This document shows positions 7,301 through 13,281 of a stretch of 18,938 nucleotides of DNA, piece by piece. This DNA is from Gammaproteobacteria bacterium (GTDB taxonomy: Bacteria > Pseudomonadota > Gammaproteobacteria > JAURND01), in the NCBI GenBank assembly GCA_030830425.1, contig JAURND010000081.1, positions 1 through 18,938 on the forward strand. The letters run 5' to 3'. The notes under the pieces are model-generated. The model was not told the DNA's origin, ran no database searches, and saw nothing but the letters and a program-made list of their open reading frames with translations. Position 1 is the stretch's first letter. Every line of letters begins with the position of its first letter. The translations under genes and the position numbers were made by a program.

Positions 7301-9565
7301 AGGCAGATAGCGGTCTTGATATTCTTTAAAAAGGCGTTTATCAAAGTTTCCTGTGGGTTCAGCTGTTTGGATTAAGGGAATGATATCTGTGTCTAGGCAA
7401 TATCGCAGTGCATTAAAATGGTCATCAATATTAGATATCTCGAAGTTATCTGGCACAGCGTCATTAATTCTCTGCTTTATCTCTTCAAGATCCAGTTTTG
7501 TTTTGTGAGTACGCGTTGGGGGTGTAAATATTGTGTTTATATCGTGGAGAACCATGTTTTTCAGACTGTAAAGTACCTCTTTTGAGTGGAAGACACTATT
7601 TATATCATTATTCCTTTTATGTTCTGTTTGAGTAAAATAATCAAGAGCTTGTCTGATGGGTGCGTAATAATCTGGGGAATTCGGAGCCTCACCTTTTTGA
7701 TCTTTTTGATCATGAGTGTCAGCAGCTTTTGGTATTTGTCTTAACAACTGTTGAAAAAGTGAGGGAGGTGTTTCCTCGTTTAGAGCTGGTGCGTTTTTTT
7801 GCTTCTTTGCTTCGCCTGCAACCGCAACGCCAGCAGCATATGCGAGCATGGGATTTTTGCAATACTCTTTTTCGGCATAGTGTGTTACAAAATCTAACAG
7901 TGCTTGATTTTCAGTGTCGAATTCATTAGGTAAGCCAGAAGAAAGATTTCTTTCCACCAGTGCTTGATTTTCAGTGTCGAATTCATTAGGTAAGCCAGAA
8001 GAAAGATTTCTTTCCACGTTTTTTTGACCGGGACCTATTTCTAGTAAGCCTTCGTATATTTTGTGGAATGAGTGGGGGGCAGTTAAAAATGGAGCAAGGC
8101 GTTTGATTCTGTTCTTGAATTGCTCTTGTATGGGATTGGAAGGGTTTAGACTTGGTTGGTTCTCCTTGCTCTCAGAAGCTAGAGCAGGAGTGGCTGGATT
8201 CTTCCATCGTGTCAATAGAGACCAAAATTGCCAAGGGGTAGCCGTACCATCCCTCTTCAGCTGCCTTTCAATGTTTTCTTTTAAAGTTGTTATTTTCTCC
8301 TGCGATTCTGGTGAAAACGCATCAAGATTATAGGTAGCAATAAACTGAAGTATGTCTAGTAAACTAGTACAGGCATTTATCCCGGAAGAATGCGCTGCTA
8401 CATCATATAGTGTTCTTAGCGTATCTTTAGCTTTGTCAAGAAAGATATCTACAACTGCCTGCATATTGTTTTTTACAGCATCGTCTAAGCTCGCTACCAA
8501 TGCTGTTAAGACCTTGCTGCTGTCTTGGTAGTTTTTTAGGAGTCTTTCACAAGACTGTAGGGTTGCCTTTTTATTGTCATCGATATTCCGCTTATTCTCA
8601 TCGATACTCTGCAAACGAGTATTTACAAACTGATATAAATCAACAAAAGTTGAATGATCGTGAAGCGTATTTTTTTCTTCATCAGGGAAAACGGTTCGTA
8701 AACTACTGATAATCACTTTTTTGATGATTACAGGGTCGCTAGGGTTAATCTTTAATTCAGCTGCTTGGCGAGTATTAATGTCAGCTATCTTTCTTTTTAT
8801 TTGCTCGATGATTGATCTGTGTTTTGTTGCATCTTGGGTATTCGGATAATATTTGTTGATAAAGTTCTTTAATAGGTCATCTATAAATAACCGATATCTA
8901 GGTGCTCTTTGAATCAGAGAGATCATTTGAGATGAAATTTCGGGAGTAACAAAGTCCTTGCCAAACTGTTCAATCAGACACCCCGCAAAGTGTGTATATT
9001 GAATTGTTCCGGCTGTTAAGTTTGTATAATCTCTTGCGTTCAACCAGCTCATCAAGCTATCCATTTCAGAGATGAGGGCATTCAAATCGTTAATATTATC
9101 TGCTGAGTCTTGTTTAGCATTATTAGAATTCACCAAAGTTTTATAGGGCATTAAATAAGCATCGACTTGTCTGCGTGCAGGCGAATTTTGTTCGAGTCGT
9201 TTGTATTCAGAAGTGTCTTCTAGTGTTTCATGGAGCTTTTTGAGTCCTGCTATAAAAGTAGCCTCGGTCGTATGTACTTCATTTTTCAGGGATACGAACC
9301 GTTCGAGATCTTTTTTGAATTTTTCCTCTTCTTCGGGGGAGCGTTTTGTCTCTGAGACAGTGGGTAGTGAAGAGGGAGCGTTTCCCGCTTCCGTTCTAGA
9401 CTGCGTTTTTAAAGCCTTAGGTGTTATTACGCTTAGGAATTGTTCCAAAAGGCTCTGCGAGGCTGGCACGCCACTTTGTGCTTCAATAGTCTCCACGAGC
9501 TGCTTAACGGTGCGGGGTGGCGTACTTGGTGGTGTTTTTTCTTGTTTGTTTTCTAGGCCTGACAT
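4313..9565 (-). CDS. Giant protein with N-terminal RhoGEF (DH) domain and multi-pass membrane region; putative effector
   Basis: The 1750-residue protein has no close match that I recognise as a whole. Residues 1-90 are Pro/Ser/Thr-rich and lack a signal peptide. Residues about 90-268 fit a Dbl-homology RhoGEF domain. Residues 270-850 are mostly helical and charged, with a 20-residue tandem duplication (517-556) and a Glu/Arg/Lys-rich coil near 785-850. Hydrophobic segments follow at about 860-877, 885-907, 1047-1072, 1098-1119, 1128-1170 (two), 1193-1239 (two), 1258-1308 (two), 1323-1363 (two), 1459-1476, 1534-1580 (two) and 1651-1695 (two). A second short duplication lies at 978-998. The tail (1708-1750) is low complexity (VEVEAKAEE, then GVGVGVGVEAEAEVEAE). 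A weak AGGA site lies about 9 nt before the ATG. The domain layout suggests a secreted, membrane-inserted effector that activates host Rho-family GTPases. This is inference: no secretion genes are in the window. Confidence 0.85.
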   Translation of the reverse strand: MSGLENKQEKTPPSTPPRTVKQLVETIEAQSGVPASQSLLEQFLSVITPKALKTQSRTEAGNAPSSLPTVSETKRSPEEEEKFKKDLERFVSLKNEVHTTEATFIAGLKKLHETLEDTSEYKRLEQNSPARRQVDAYLMPYKTLVNSNNAKQDSADNINDLNALISEMDSLMSWLNARDYTNLTAGTIQYTHFAGCLIEQFGKDFVTPEISSQMISLIQRAPRYRLFIDDLLKNFINKYYPNTQDATKHRSIIEQIKRKIADINTRQAAELKINPSDPVIIKKVIISSLRTVFPDEEKNTLHDHSTFVDLYQFVNTRLQSIDENKRNIDDNKKATLQSCERLLKNYQDSSKVLTALVASLDDAVKNNMQAVVDIFLDKAKDTLRTLYDVAAHSSGINACTSLLDILQFIATYNLDAFSPESQEKITTLKENIERQLKRDGTATPWQFWSLLTRWKNPATPALASESKENQPSLNPSNPIQEQFKNRIKRLAPFLTAPHSFHKIYEGLLEIGPGQKNVERNLSSGLPNEFDTENQALVERNLSSGLPNEFDTENQALLDFVTHYAEKEYCKNPMLAYAAGVAVAGEAKKQKNAPALNEETPPSLFQQLLRQIPKAADTHDQKDQKGEAPNSPDYYAPIRQALDYFTQTEHKRNNDINSVFHSKEVLYSLKNMVLHDINTIFTPPTRTHKTKLDLEEIKQRINDAVPDNFEISNIDDHFNALRYCLDTDIIPLIQTAEPTGNFDKRLFKEYQDRYLPVEQPSKPVQPAVVLPAEHTTRPMLEANMPEAEKTRREQFNNAERREREQNIAEQEKQKTKSMILFLTELTPHYRAFLARKQKDSIEQSKTEAKNQQSANTTTDRLLTLGLFLLMGVALFIYFNPLNFSFSLPMLTLIGICAVICATLVSYLLWMKPNNPWVKAPASIDSAYNMLECSKESLTTIELTSLIQKCNQRLNKQILFSNIDRVKLLLMEDIYPNSLTGYSENNKESETGYSENNKESDLALLCWVSHRNKKNKGCNDLSSEEIEKLRAIFKKFKIATITPPHKTMGRALISGVLMIIFGASLLLSLARLATLLHVSTSLNWLNGLISALNLTSIPLQISSLIFFASTAIAFLCVLWLVRNSDTETKAWIKLFFIPVPALLMFGLGIISASMPMILFAVGVAIPILIYLFNTRTFTRELKRLSKWTLGDAPRLKISLIFFYLFLYSLIPALYSMSMVKTAILWGVACSAALLLAIPYLIEKNLGWARIDTLYETHGKKITIGLGLILLGLIGGLVTTLVLSPLNMAAIIGLSASICVGGLATIASLLCWKTKSPSLMLKAFFNDLALLWVTITPVLVLFELGVLPWNVLLISSVSLFISIGIKLFRKLKNLRDAGYVEKKQAEINEEAEKSIALSIPSFAPANAAPRATSLDLDKKIQPVKQLQQEHVSNIKNSHSALKTKAAFFGVTHDDMENLIDWNYIFFFLTTMLPGVNILKSNTQFNANTSSFFQPNTCWTMTDALFVCIPSLIRIAEIGLNHYKDDNTNHLSKYSTIKEVINLLGAIQLAILTLNNTAGHTQDISFVIIFGISLFFSGVELLHAGLKYFDIGYWKADTQKQIETLNNAIEKSSDTALKKELGEQKARLEEDLNSAKNNNVLPPHALKSSEAEFCIAAYNMLTGLVSFSGMLLTAIISNPYHPTTLAFLGAASLLYLLKPAFHHWAKGETNSMVEVEAKAEEKGGVAKAGVGVGVGVEAEAEVEAETAPLLLATT
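4342..4397 (-). repeat. In-frame hexanucleotide tract in the 3' end of the giant gene
   Basis: On the minus strand the sequence runs as repeats of GTGGGA (four in a row) and then GTGGAA and GCGGAA units, encoding GVGVGVGV followed by EAEAEVEAE. The six-base period keeps the frame, so slippage would change tail length but not truncate the protein. A looser GAAGTGGAAG/GCAAAAG version occurs just upstream (about 4415-4441 on the plus axis). Confidence 0.85.
6571..6636 (-). repeat. 33-bp tandem duplication inside the giant gene
   Basis: Copies at 6571-6603 and 6604-6636 differ only at the last base. They encode two back-to-back TGYSENNKES(E/D) units (about residues 978-998) in the hydrophilic segment between the second and third membrane regions. 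The near identity points to a recent duplication. Confidence 0.95.
7898..8017 (-). repeat. Exact 60-bp tandem duplication inside the giant gene
   Basis: Positions 7898-7957 and 7958-8017 are identical over all 60 bases and encode two copies of a 20-residue unit (VERNLSSGLP..ENQAL, residues 517-556). No synonymous change has accumulated, so the duplication is very recent, was recently homogenised, or could be an assembly error. Confidence 0.97.
8762..9298 (-). other. Dbl-homology (RhoGEF) domain within the giant protein
   Basis: Residues about 90-268. CR1 reads EVHTTEATFIAGL (Glu96 to Leu108), matching the family pattern E-L-x-x-T-E-x-x-Y-V-x-x-L. CR3 reads LIQRAPRYRLFIDDLLKNF (217-235), matching P-V-Q-R-I-P-R-Y-x-L-L-L-x-x-L-L-K. 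The last helix ends IKRKIADINTRQ (256-267), like the family's I-x-x-x-I-N-x-x-x-R. Glu96 and Asn264 fall where the Rho-contacting Glu and Asn of Tiam1 (Glu1047, Asn1232) are expected. The length of about 178 residues fits the fold. I see no pleckstrin-homology domain after it, although that partner is usual in eukaryotic Dbl proteins. The alignment was done by eye. Confidence 0.82.
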
Positions 9566-9929
9566 GGTCTATTCCTATCTAATAAGGGTTGAATAATTCG
9601 TCACTACTTACGGGCAGTAGTTTATCTATATATGACTTTCTGCGACTTCAGCACACGACGTCCCGTGACTTGTTCGCGGGATCCAGGTTTTTTCCGAGAT
9701 ACCACAAACAAGTCGCAGCGCGCAGCGCTGGTGAGTCAAATGGCAATTTCAATGATCATAGCAAACGAACCTTAAGGTTTGATTAAGAAAAATGCGGCAG
9801 AATGTAAAAAATCGTGAAATTTTATCGTCGGCGTTTCGTATTCAATTTCACTAAAGCGACCCTAGGGGTGCATTTCGCTATCTTTGCTTTTCTGCTATCA
9901 TCGCAAAAAAACATGATCAAGTATTTTTT
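9566..9929. other. Divergent non-coding region between the RhoGEF gene and the dedA-like gene
   Basis: This 364-bp stretch separates two divergently read genes and should hold both promoters. No credible gene is present. It is A/T-rich at both ends. It contains a small hairpin (9662-9680) in a G/C-richer patch and, near the right end, a possible -10 box TATCAT at 9896-9901 for the dedA-like gene, without a good -35 match. No tRNA or riboswitch fold was recognised. Confidence 0.6.
9662..9680. repeat. Palindromic hairpin in the divergent region
   Basis: CCCGTGA, loop CTTGT, TTCGCGGG gives a 7-bp stem with one G-T pair, followed by ATCCAGGTTTTTT. An ACAAACAAGTC stretch about 25 bp downstream is complementary to the GACTTGTT of the loop side, so a larger structure is possible. 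Similar 'cccgcgaacaagtc..gggatcc' palindromes are familiar as dispersed repeats in intracellular bacteria such as Rickettsiales; that link is from memory. With the T-run it could also terminate plus-strand transcription. Confidence 0.5.
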
Positions 9930-10553
9930 ATGGAAACAATCTTTTTACCAGAAACACTATCTGTCTGGCTAATGCAATATGGCAGTATTGCGCTATTTGT
10001 TTTACTCGCGCTAGGCATTTTTGCGCTACCCATTCCTGATGAAACGTTAATGGTATTTGCAGGGATTTTAATTTCTCGGCATCAGCTGTCGATGTTTCCA
10101 ACGGTGCTGGCTGCTTTTTCTGGGACGCTGGTGGGCATTAGCATTAGCTACGCGATCGGCCGTATAGCGGGGACGTTTTTGATTAAAAAATATGGACATC
10201 TCGTCAGACTCACCGAAGAAAAAATGGCACGTGTGCATCTGTGGTTTGAGCGCATTGGTCGATGGGCGCTGTTAGTGGGTTATTTTATTCCAGGCATAAG
10301 ACATTTGACTGGCTACGCTGCCGGTACCACAAAAATGACCTATGCGCATTTTATCACTTTTGCCGCTTTAGGTGCGACCATTTGGGTGGGTCTATTTCTA
10401 TCATTAGGTTATTTTTTAGGAGGGCGTTGGGCGCATATCATCGCGTTGATTGAGGAACATTCGGAATATATGATTTTGGGGGCATTCGTCCTCGTGGGTC
10501 TTTTAACGATTTTATTTTTATGGATGAGGCAGACTAGAAAAGGAATTCAATAG
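9930..10553 (+). CDS. DedA-family (SNARE-associated/VTT domain) inner-membrane protein
   Basis: DedA proteins are polytopic inner-membrane proteins; several are reported undecaprenyl-phosphate or phospholipid flippases or influence the proton-motive force. The 207 residues contain the usual order: a hydrophobic N-terminus with the PIPDET re-entrant motif (about 32-37), a Gly-rich segment with SGTLVGISISYAIGR, and the family signature GYFIPGIRHLTGYAAG (about 117-132, carrying the conserved Arg), followed by two more hydrophobic helices. It reads away from the giant gene and towards lolB (convergent). The last codons, GGA ATT CAA TAG, lie in the conserved leader of a dispersed repeat, so its natural C-terminus has apparently been replaced or trimmed by the repeat. 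The substrate cannot be told from sequence. No ribosome-binding site is evident. Confidence 0.9.
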   Translation: METIFLPETLSVWLMQYGSIALFVLLALGIFALPIPDETLMVFAGILISRHQLSMFPTVLAAFSGTLVGISISYAIGRIAGTFLIKKYGHLVRLTEEKMARVHLWFERIGRWALLVGYFIPGIRHLTGYAAGTTKMTYAHFITFAALGATIWVGLFLSLGYFLGGRWAHIIALIEEHSEYMILGAFVLVGLLTILFLWMRQTRKGIQ

Positions 10554-10603
10554 CGTTTCCCTTCTCCCTTTGAGGGAGAAGGTGCCCGCAGGGCGGATGA
10601 GGG
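10541..10603 (+). repeat. Dispersed REP-like palindromic repeat (intact copy)
   Basis: Leader AGGAATTCAATAGCG, then TTTCCCTTCTCCC, TTTGAGGGAGAAGG, and TGCCCGCAGGGCGGATGAGGG. Two nested palindromes are visible: CCTTCTCCCT with AGGGAGAAGG, and GCCCGCAGGGC. The same leader occurs at 12883 and 13579. Between convergent genes it could serve as a bidirectional terminator or mRNA 3' stabiliser, as REP elements do elsewhere. Confidence 0.9.
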
Positions 10604-10622
10604 ATTCGGTAGTGAGTCAATA

Positions 10623-11240
10623 TCAAGCAATAATCCAATTTTTCACGACTAACTTTATCTTCAATAGCGGATTTGAAAAGGTCATTTTACTGGGCAAATC
10701 CAGTGCACCTACCGATTTATAATCCAGATAATGGATCTCCCAATCATTTTGGTTTAAATAGATCAAACGATGATTCGCATCAAAGCGCATTCTAGCCGTG
10801 GTTTGAGGGGCAGGCAAACCGCGCACCCAGTGATATAAGTCAGAGACGGGTACATACCAACCCAATTGGTTTTGCATGAGCGTTTCTGGTGTGCGTGCCA
10901 AGACTGGTGGCTTGCCTGATTGGATAAACGTCACGGCACTAGGCGAACCTGTGATCGTTATTCTGCCAAAACCCAACGGGCCAAATAGTCGGAATTGATA
11001 TTGATGAGGCTGTTGATCCCAGGTGAGAGACGCTAAGTCTGTTTTTTGATCATGCTGGATGCTGACAGAGCCATCTAGATGCCAAGCGGTTACTTGATGG
11101 AGTTTGGCACTGCGTTGTTCCCAATTTCCCGCATGCACAGCATTTGGCTGAATGGATTTGGTTTCAAATGATGCACAACCACAAAGCAATAATGACATGG
11201 CGGTCAGGAAAACAGGAATGGATAATATACGTTGTTTCAT
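10623..11240 (-). CDS. lolB: Outer-membrane lipoprotein LolB
   Basis: LolB accepts lipoproteins from periplasmic LolA and inserts them into the inner leaflet of the outer membrane. The 205 residues begin with a lipoprotein signal (KQR, hydrophobic core, lipobox LCGC with Cys22 as the lipidated residue). The mature part shows the family pattern: WEQRSAKLHQVTAWHLDGSVSI, LTWDQQPHQYQFRLFGPLGFGRITITG, then LGWYVPVSDLYHWVRGLPAP. Length matches E. coli LolB (about 207). Lying divergently from hemA is the standard gammaproteobacterial arrangement, which supports the call. ispE, its usual downstream neighbour, is absent; a DedA-like gene converges instead. A repeat array begins only 14 bp upstream of the ATG, so the native leader and promoter seem to have been displaced. 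The nearest Shine-Dalgarno-like AAGGA is the repeat edge, about 15 nt away. Confidence 0.93.
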   Translation of the reverse strand: MKQRILSIPVFLTAMSLLLCGCASFETKSIQPNAVHAGNWEQRSAKLHQVTAWHLDGSVSIQHDQKTDLASLTWDQQPHQYQFRLFGPLGFGRITITGSPSAVTFIQSGKPPVLARTPETLMQNQLGWYVPVSDLYHWVRGLPAPQTTARMRFDANHRLIYLNQNDWEIHYLDYKSVGALDLPSKMTFSNPLLKIKLVVKNWIIA

Positions 11241-11254
11241 GGATATCTACATAG

Positions 11255-11507
11255 TTTCCTTCTCCCTTTTGGGGAGAAGGTGCCCGTAAGGCGGATCGCA
11301 CTGTATTTCCTTCTCCCTTTTGGGGAGAAGGTGCCCGTAAGGCGGATCGCACTGTATTTCCTTCTCCCTTTTGGGGAGAAGGTGCCCGTAAGGCGGATCG
11401 CACTGCATTTCCTTCTTCCCTTGGGGGAGAAAGTGCCCGTAAGGCGGATCGCACTGCATTTCCTTCTCCCTTTTGGGGAGAAGGTGCCCGTAAGGGCGGA
11501 TGAGGGG
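11255..11507 (+). repeat. Five tandem 51-bp REP-like palindromic repeats between lolB and hemA
   Basis: Units start at 11255, 11306, 11357, 11408 and 11459. Each reads TTTCCTTCTCCCTTTTGG, GGAGAAGGTGCCCGTAAG and GCGGATCGCACTG(T/C)A. Units 1-3 are identical except for one base; unit 4 has three or four changes; unit 5 ends in the canonical GGCGGATGAGGGG. Each unit can fold as CCTTCTCCC/GGGAGAAGG. The 51-bp period is a multiple of three, so all reading frames stay open, and this creates spurious ORFs on both strands. Confidence 0.95.
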
Positions 11508-11514
11508 TAAATGT

Positions 11515-11544
11515 TTTACTATACCCTTATATTCTCCCTATAAA
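11515..11544 (+). promoter_or_regulatory. Putative sigma-70 promoter of hemA
   Basis: TTTACT (11515-11520) and TATAAA (11539-11544) are separated by 18 bp, in the short unique stretch between the repeat array and the hemA start, about 40 nt upstream of the ATG. Box quality is moderate on the -35 side and good on the -10 side. Predicted from sequence only. Confidence 0.45.
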
Positions 11545-11582
11545 ATAACGAGTTTTTCGGTGTTAACCACTTTCACAAAATC

Positions 11583-12884
11583 ATGCCTCTTATTGCCTGC
11601 GGAATCAATCATAAAACAGCGTCTTTATCCAAACGCGAACAACTGATCATCTTGCCAGCGGATATGCCTCATGTGTTGAGTGATTTGCTCAAGGCGGGTG
11701 CTGCCAATGAAGCGTTTATTTTGTCTACTTGTAATCGCACGGAAATTTATTTGTATACGCCGATTATTTCTACCCATCATCATTCCTGTGACTCTATGGA
11801 TACAATAGCGGGGGATTTTAAACATTTATCACATTTGATCGCATGGCTCAATGCGCACCCGCGTATGCGTGGCGTGGCGCATGCAGAAGATTGGTATTGG
11901 CATCAAGATTATGATGCGGTGAAACATATGATGCGCGTGGCTAGCGGATTAGATTCAATGGTATTAGGAGAACCTCAAATTCTAGGGCAAATGAAGCAAG
12001 CATTTGCGTGGGCACAAGAAAATGGTGCAGTTGGCAAACAACTCAAACCCCTGTTCCAAAAAATATTTTCGGTGACCAAGCAAGTGCGCACCCAAACGCA
12101 TGTGGGTGCTAACCCCGTTTCAGTGGCTTATATTGCGGTTAGTTTAGCAAAACGCATTTTCAGCGATTTATCTAAAATGCAGGTGTTATTGGTGGGTGCA
12201 GGTCAAACCATTGAGTTAGCGGCGTTGCATTTATCTGACTGCGGGGTGAAAAATTTTGTTTTTGCGAACCGCTCATTTTCTAAAGCGGTACGTTTGGCGG
12301 AACAATTTCAGGGCAAAGCGATTTCTTTATCAGATCTCGCCTTTTATTTGTCCAGCAGTAATATGGTCGTTTCTGCAACCAGCAGTGCGTTTCCTATTTT
12401 TGGGAAAGGAATGGTCGAAAGTGCATTGAAGTCTGGAAAAAGGCGGGCTTTGTTGATGCTAGATTTAGCGGTTCCCAGAGACATAGAAAGCGAAGTTGCG
12501 CAACTGGAAGATGTTTATTTATACAACATGGACCATTTGCAAGCGATCGCGAAAGACAATATGAAATCGCGCTTAGATGCAGCCGAACAAGCAGAGGCGA
12601 TTATCGATATTCAAGCGCGATATTACATTAAACAACGAGAAGCCATCGATGTTAGTCAAACGATTTTAGCATATCGAGATAAGTTAGATACGCTTCGACA
12701 AGAGTCTGTTGACGCGGCACTACATCAATTAATGTTAGGGCAAGACCCTGCGTTAGTGGTCACTGAAATGGCCAGAAAATTAACCCAAAAGATTTTACAC
12801 AGCCCATCGGTTCGATTGCGTGAAGCGGCGGTAGATCATCAGGTAGAATTATTGTTGGCAGCTCGAAAGCTACTGGATTTATAG
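11583..12884 (+). CDS. hemA: Glutamyl-tRNA reductase HemA
   Basis: HemA catalyses the first committed step of C5-pathway tetrapyrrole (haem) synthesis: NADPH-dependent reduction of glutamyl-tRNA(Glu) to glutamate-1-semialdehyde, in the cytoplasm. The 433 residues carry the catalytic block STCNRTEIY with the nucleophile Cys50 (the same number as in E. coli), GLDSMVLGEPQILGQMK (about 122-138), the NADPH-binding LLVGAGQTIELAALHL (about 204-219; the usual G-x-G-x-x-G is here GAGQTI) and DLAVPRDIE. The C-terminal dimerisation helices are complete (ending AARKLLDL). A plausible promoter lies at 11515-11544; no strong ribosome-binding site is visible before the ATG. prfA, which usually follows hemA in gammaproteobacteria, is missing; a repeat and a toxin-antitoxin pair follow instead. 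The TAG stop overlaps the repeat's AGGAATTC leader. Confidence 0.97.
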   Translation: MPLIACGINHKTASLSKREQLIILPADMPHVLSDLLKAGAANEAFILSTCNRTEIYLYTPIISTHHHSCDSMDTIAGDFKHLSHLIAWLNAHPRMRGVAHAEDWYWHQDYDAVKHMMRVASGLDSMVLGEPQILGQMKQAFAWAQENGAVGKQLKPLFQKIFSVTKQVRTQTHVGANPVSVAYIAVSLAKRIFSDLSKMQVLLVGAGQTIELAALHLSDCGVKNFVFANRSFSKAVRLAEQFQGKAISLSDLAFYLSSSNMVVSATSSAFPIFGKGMVESALKSGKRRALLMLDLAVPRDIESEVAQLEDVYLYNMDHLQAIAKDNMKSRLDAAEQAEAIIDIQARYYIKQREAIDVSQTILAYRDKLDTLRQESVDAALHQLMLGQDPALVVTEMARKLTQKILHSPSVRLREAAVDHQVELLLAARKLLDL

Positions 12885-12920
12885 GAATTCAATTTTATTT
12901 CCCTTCTCATATTGAAGTGA
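12883..12920 (+). repeat. Truncated REP-like repeat after hemA
   Basis: AGGAATTCAATTTTATTTCC followed by CTTCTCATATTGAAGTGA matches the first part of the 13579 copy, then stops. It forms the left member of a direct-repeat pair bracketing the dinJ-yafQ genes. Confidence 0.8.
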
Positions 12921-12977
12921 TTTTAAGTGCTTTAAAAGGTAGTAAAAATTTCTGGACGAGTGTATATGGTTTTTGTT

Positions 12978-13014
12978 GCTCTATTGAGCTACAATTAGCA
13001 TTTTAAATTGGGAG
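12978..13014 (+). promoter_or_regulatory. Probable promoter/operator and ribosome-binding site of dinJ-yafQ
   Basis: A -10-like TACAAT lies at 12990-12995; no good -35 is spaced correctly. It abuts a short perfect inverted repeat, GCTC-tatt-GAGC (12978-12989), a plausible but unproven antitoxin operator since DinJ-type antitoxins autorepress through palindromes. GGAG at 13011-13014 sits 6 nt before the dinJ ATG and is a strong Shine-Dalgarno site. Confidence 0.4.
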
Positions 13015-13020
13015 AAATTT

Positions 13021-13281
13021 ATGACTGCGACAGCATTTGTTCGAGCACGGATTGATGAGAATTTGAAAAATGAGGCGGCTATTGTACTGGCTGGTATGGG
13101 ACTTACAATATCTGATTTGATACGTATTGCACTAACCAAGGTTGCTAATGAAAAATCACTTCCTTTTGAAATGAGAGTCCCAAATAAACTCACAGCGAAA
13201 ACCTTAAGAAAAAGTGAACGTGGTGAAGAAATATGTCACGCAAAAGATATGAATGATCTTTTTAAACAGCTTGGAATTTGA
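13021..13281 (+). CDS. dinJ: DinJ/RelB-family antitoxin
   Basis: This is the antitoxin of a type II module. Its 86 residues follow E. coli DinJ closely: FVRARIDENLKNEAA, then VLAGMGLTISDLIRIALTKV (a ribbon-helix-helix DNA-binding domain, residues 5-45), the LPFEMRVPN linker and a C-terminal KDMNDLFKQLGI that should clamp the toxin. It likely dimerises, represses its own promoter and neutralises the downstream YafQ. Its TGA stop overlaps the toxin ATG by one base, so the two are translationally coupled. The pair lies between two dispersed repeats downstream of hemA. Confidence 0.93.
   Translation: MTATAFVRARIDENLKNEAAIVLAGMGLTISDLIRIALTKVANEKSLPFEMRVPNKLTAKTLRKSERGEEICHAKDMNDLFKQLGI

Noticed and set aside
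9589..9786. 65-residue plus-strand frame in the divergent intergenic region
   Set aside because: It runs through the palindromic hairpin, has no recognisable domain and no convincing ribosome-binding site.
11164..11510. Long open frames on both strands with repeated SALRAPSPQKGEGN-like or LLPFGEKVPVRR-like units
   Set aside because: They arise because the 51-bp palindromic repeat is a multiple of three and lacks stops; there is no family similarity, and they overlap lolB on one side.
13278..13280. TTG as start codon of yafQ, one codon before the ATG
   Set aside because: The next codon is ATG and makes the typical TGATG overlap with the dinJ stop; the TTG adds only one residue.
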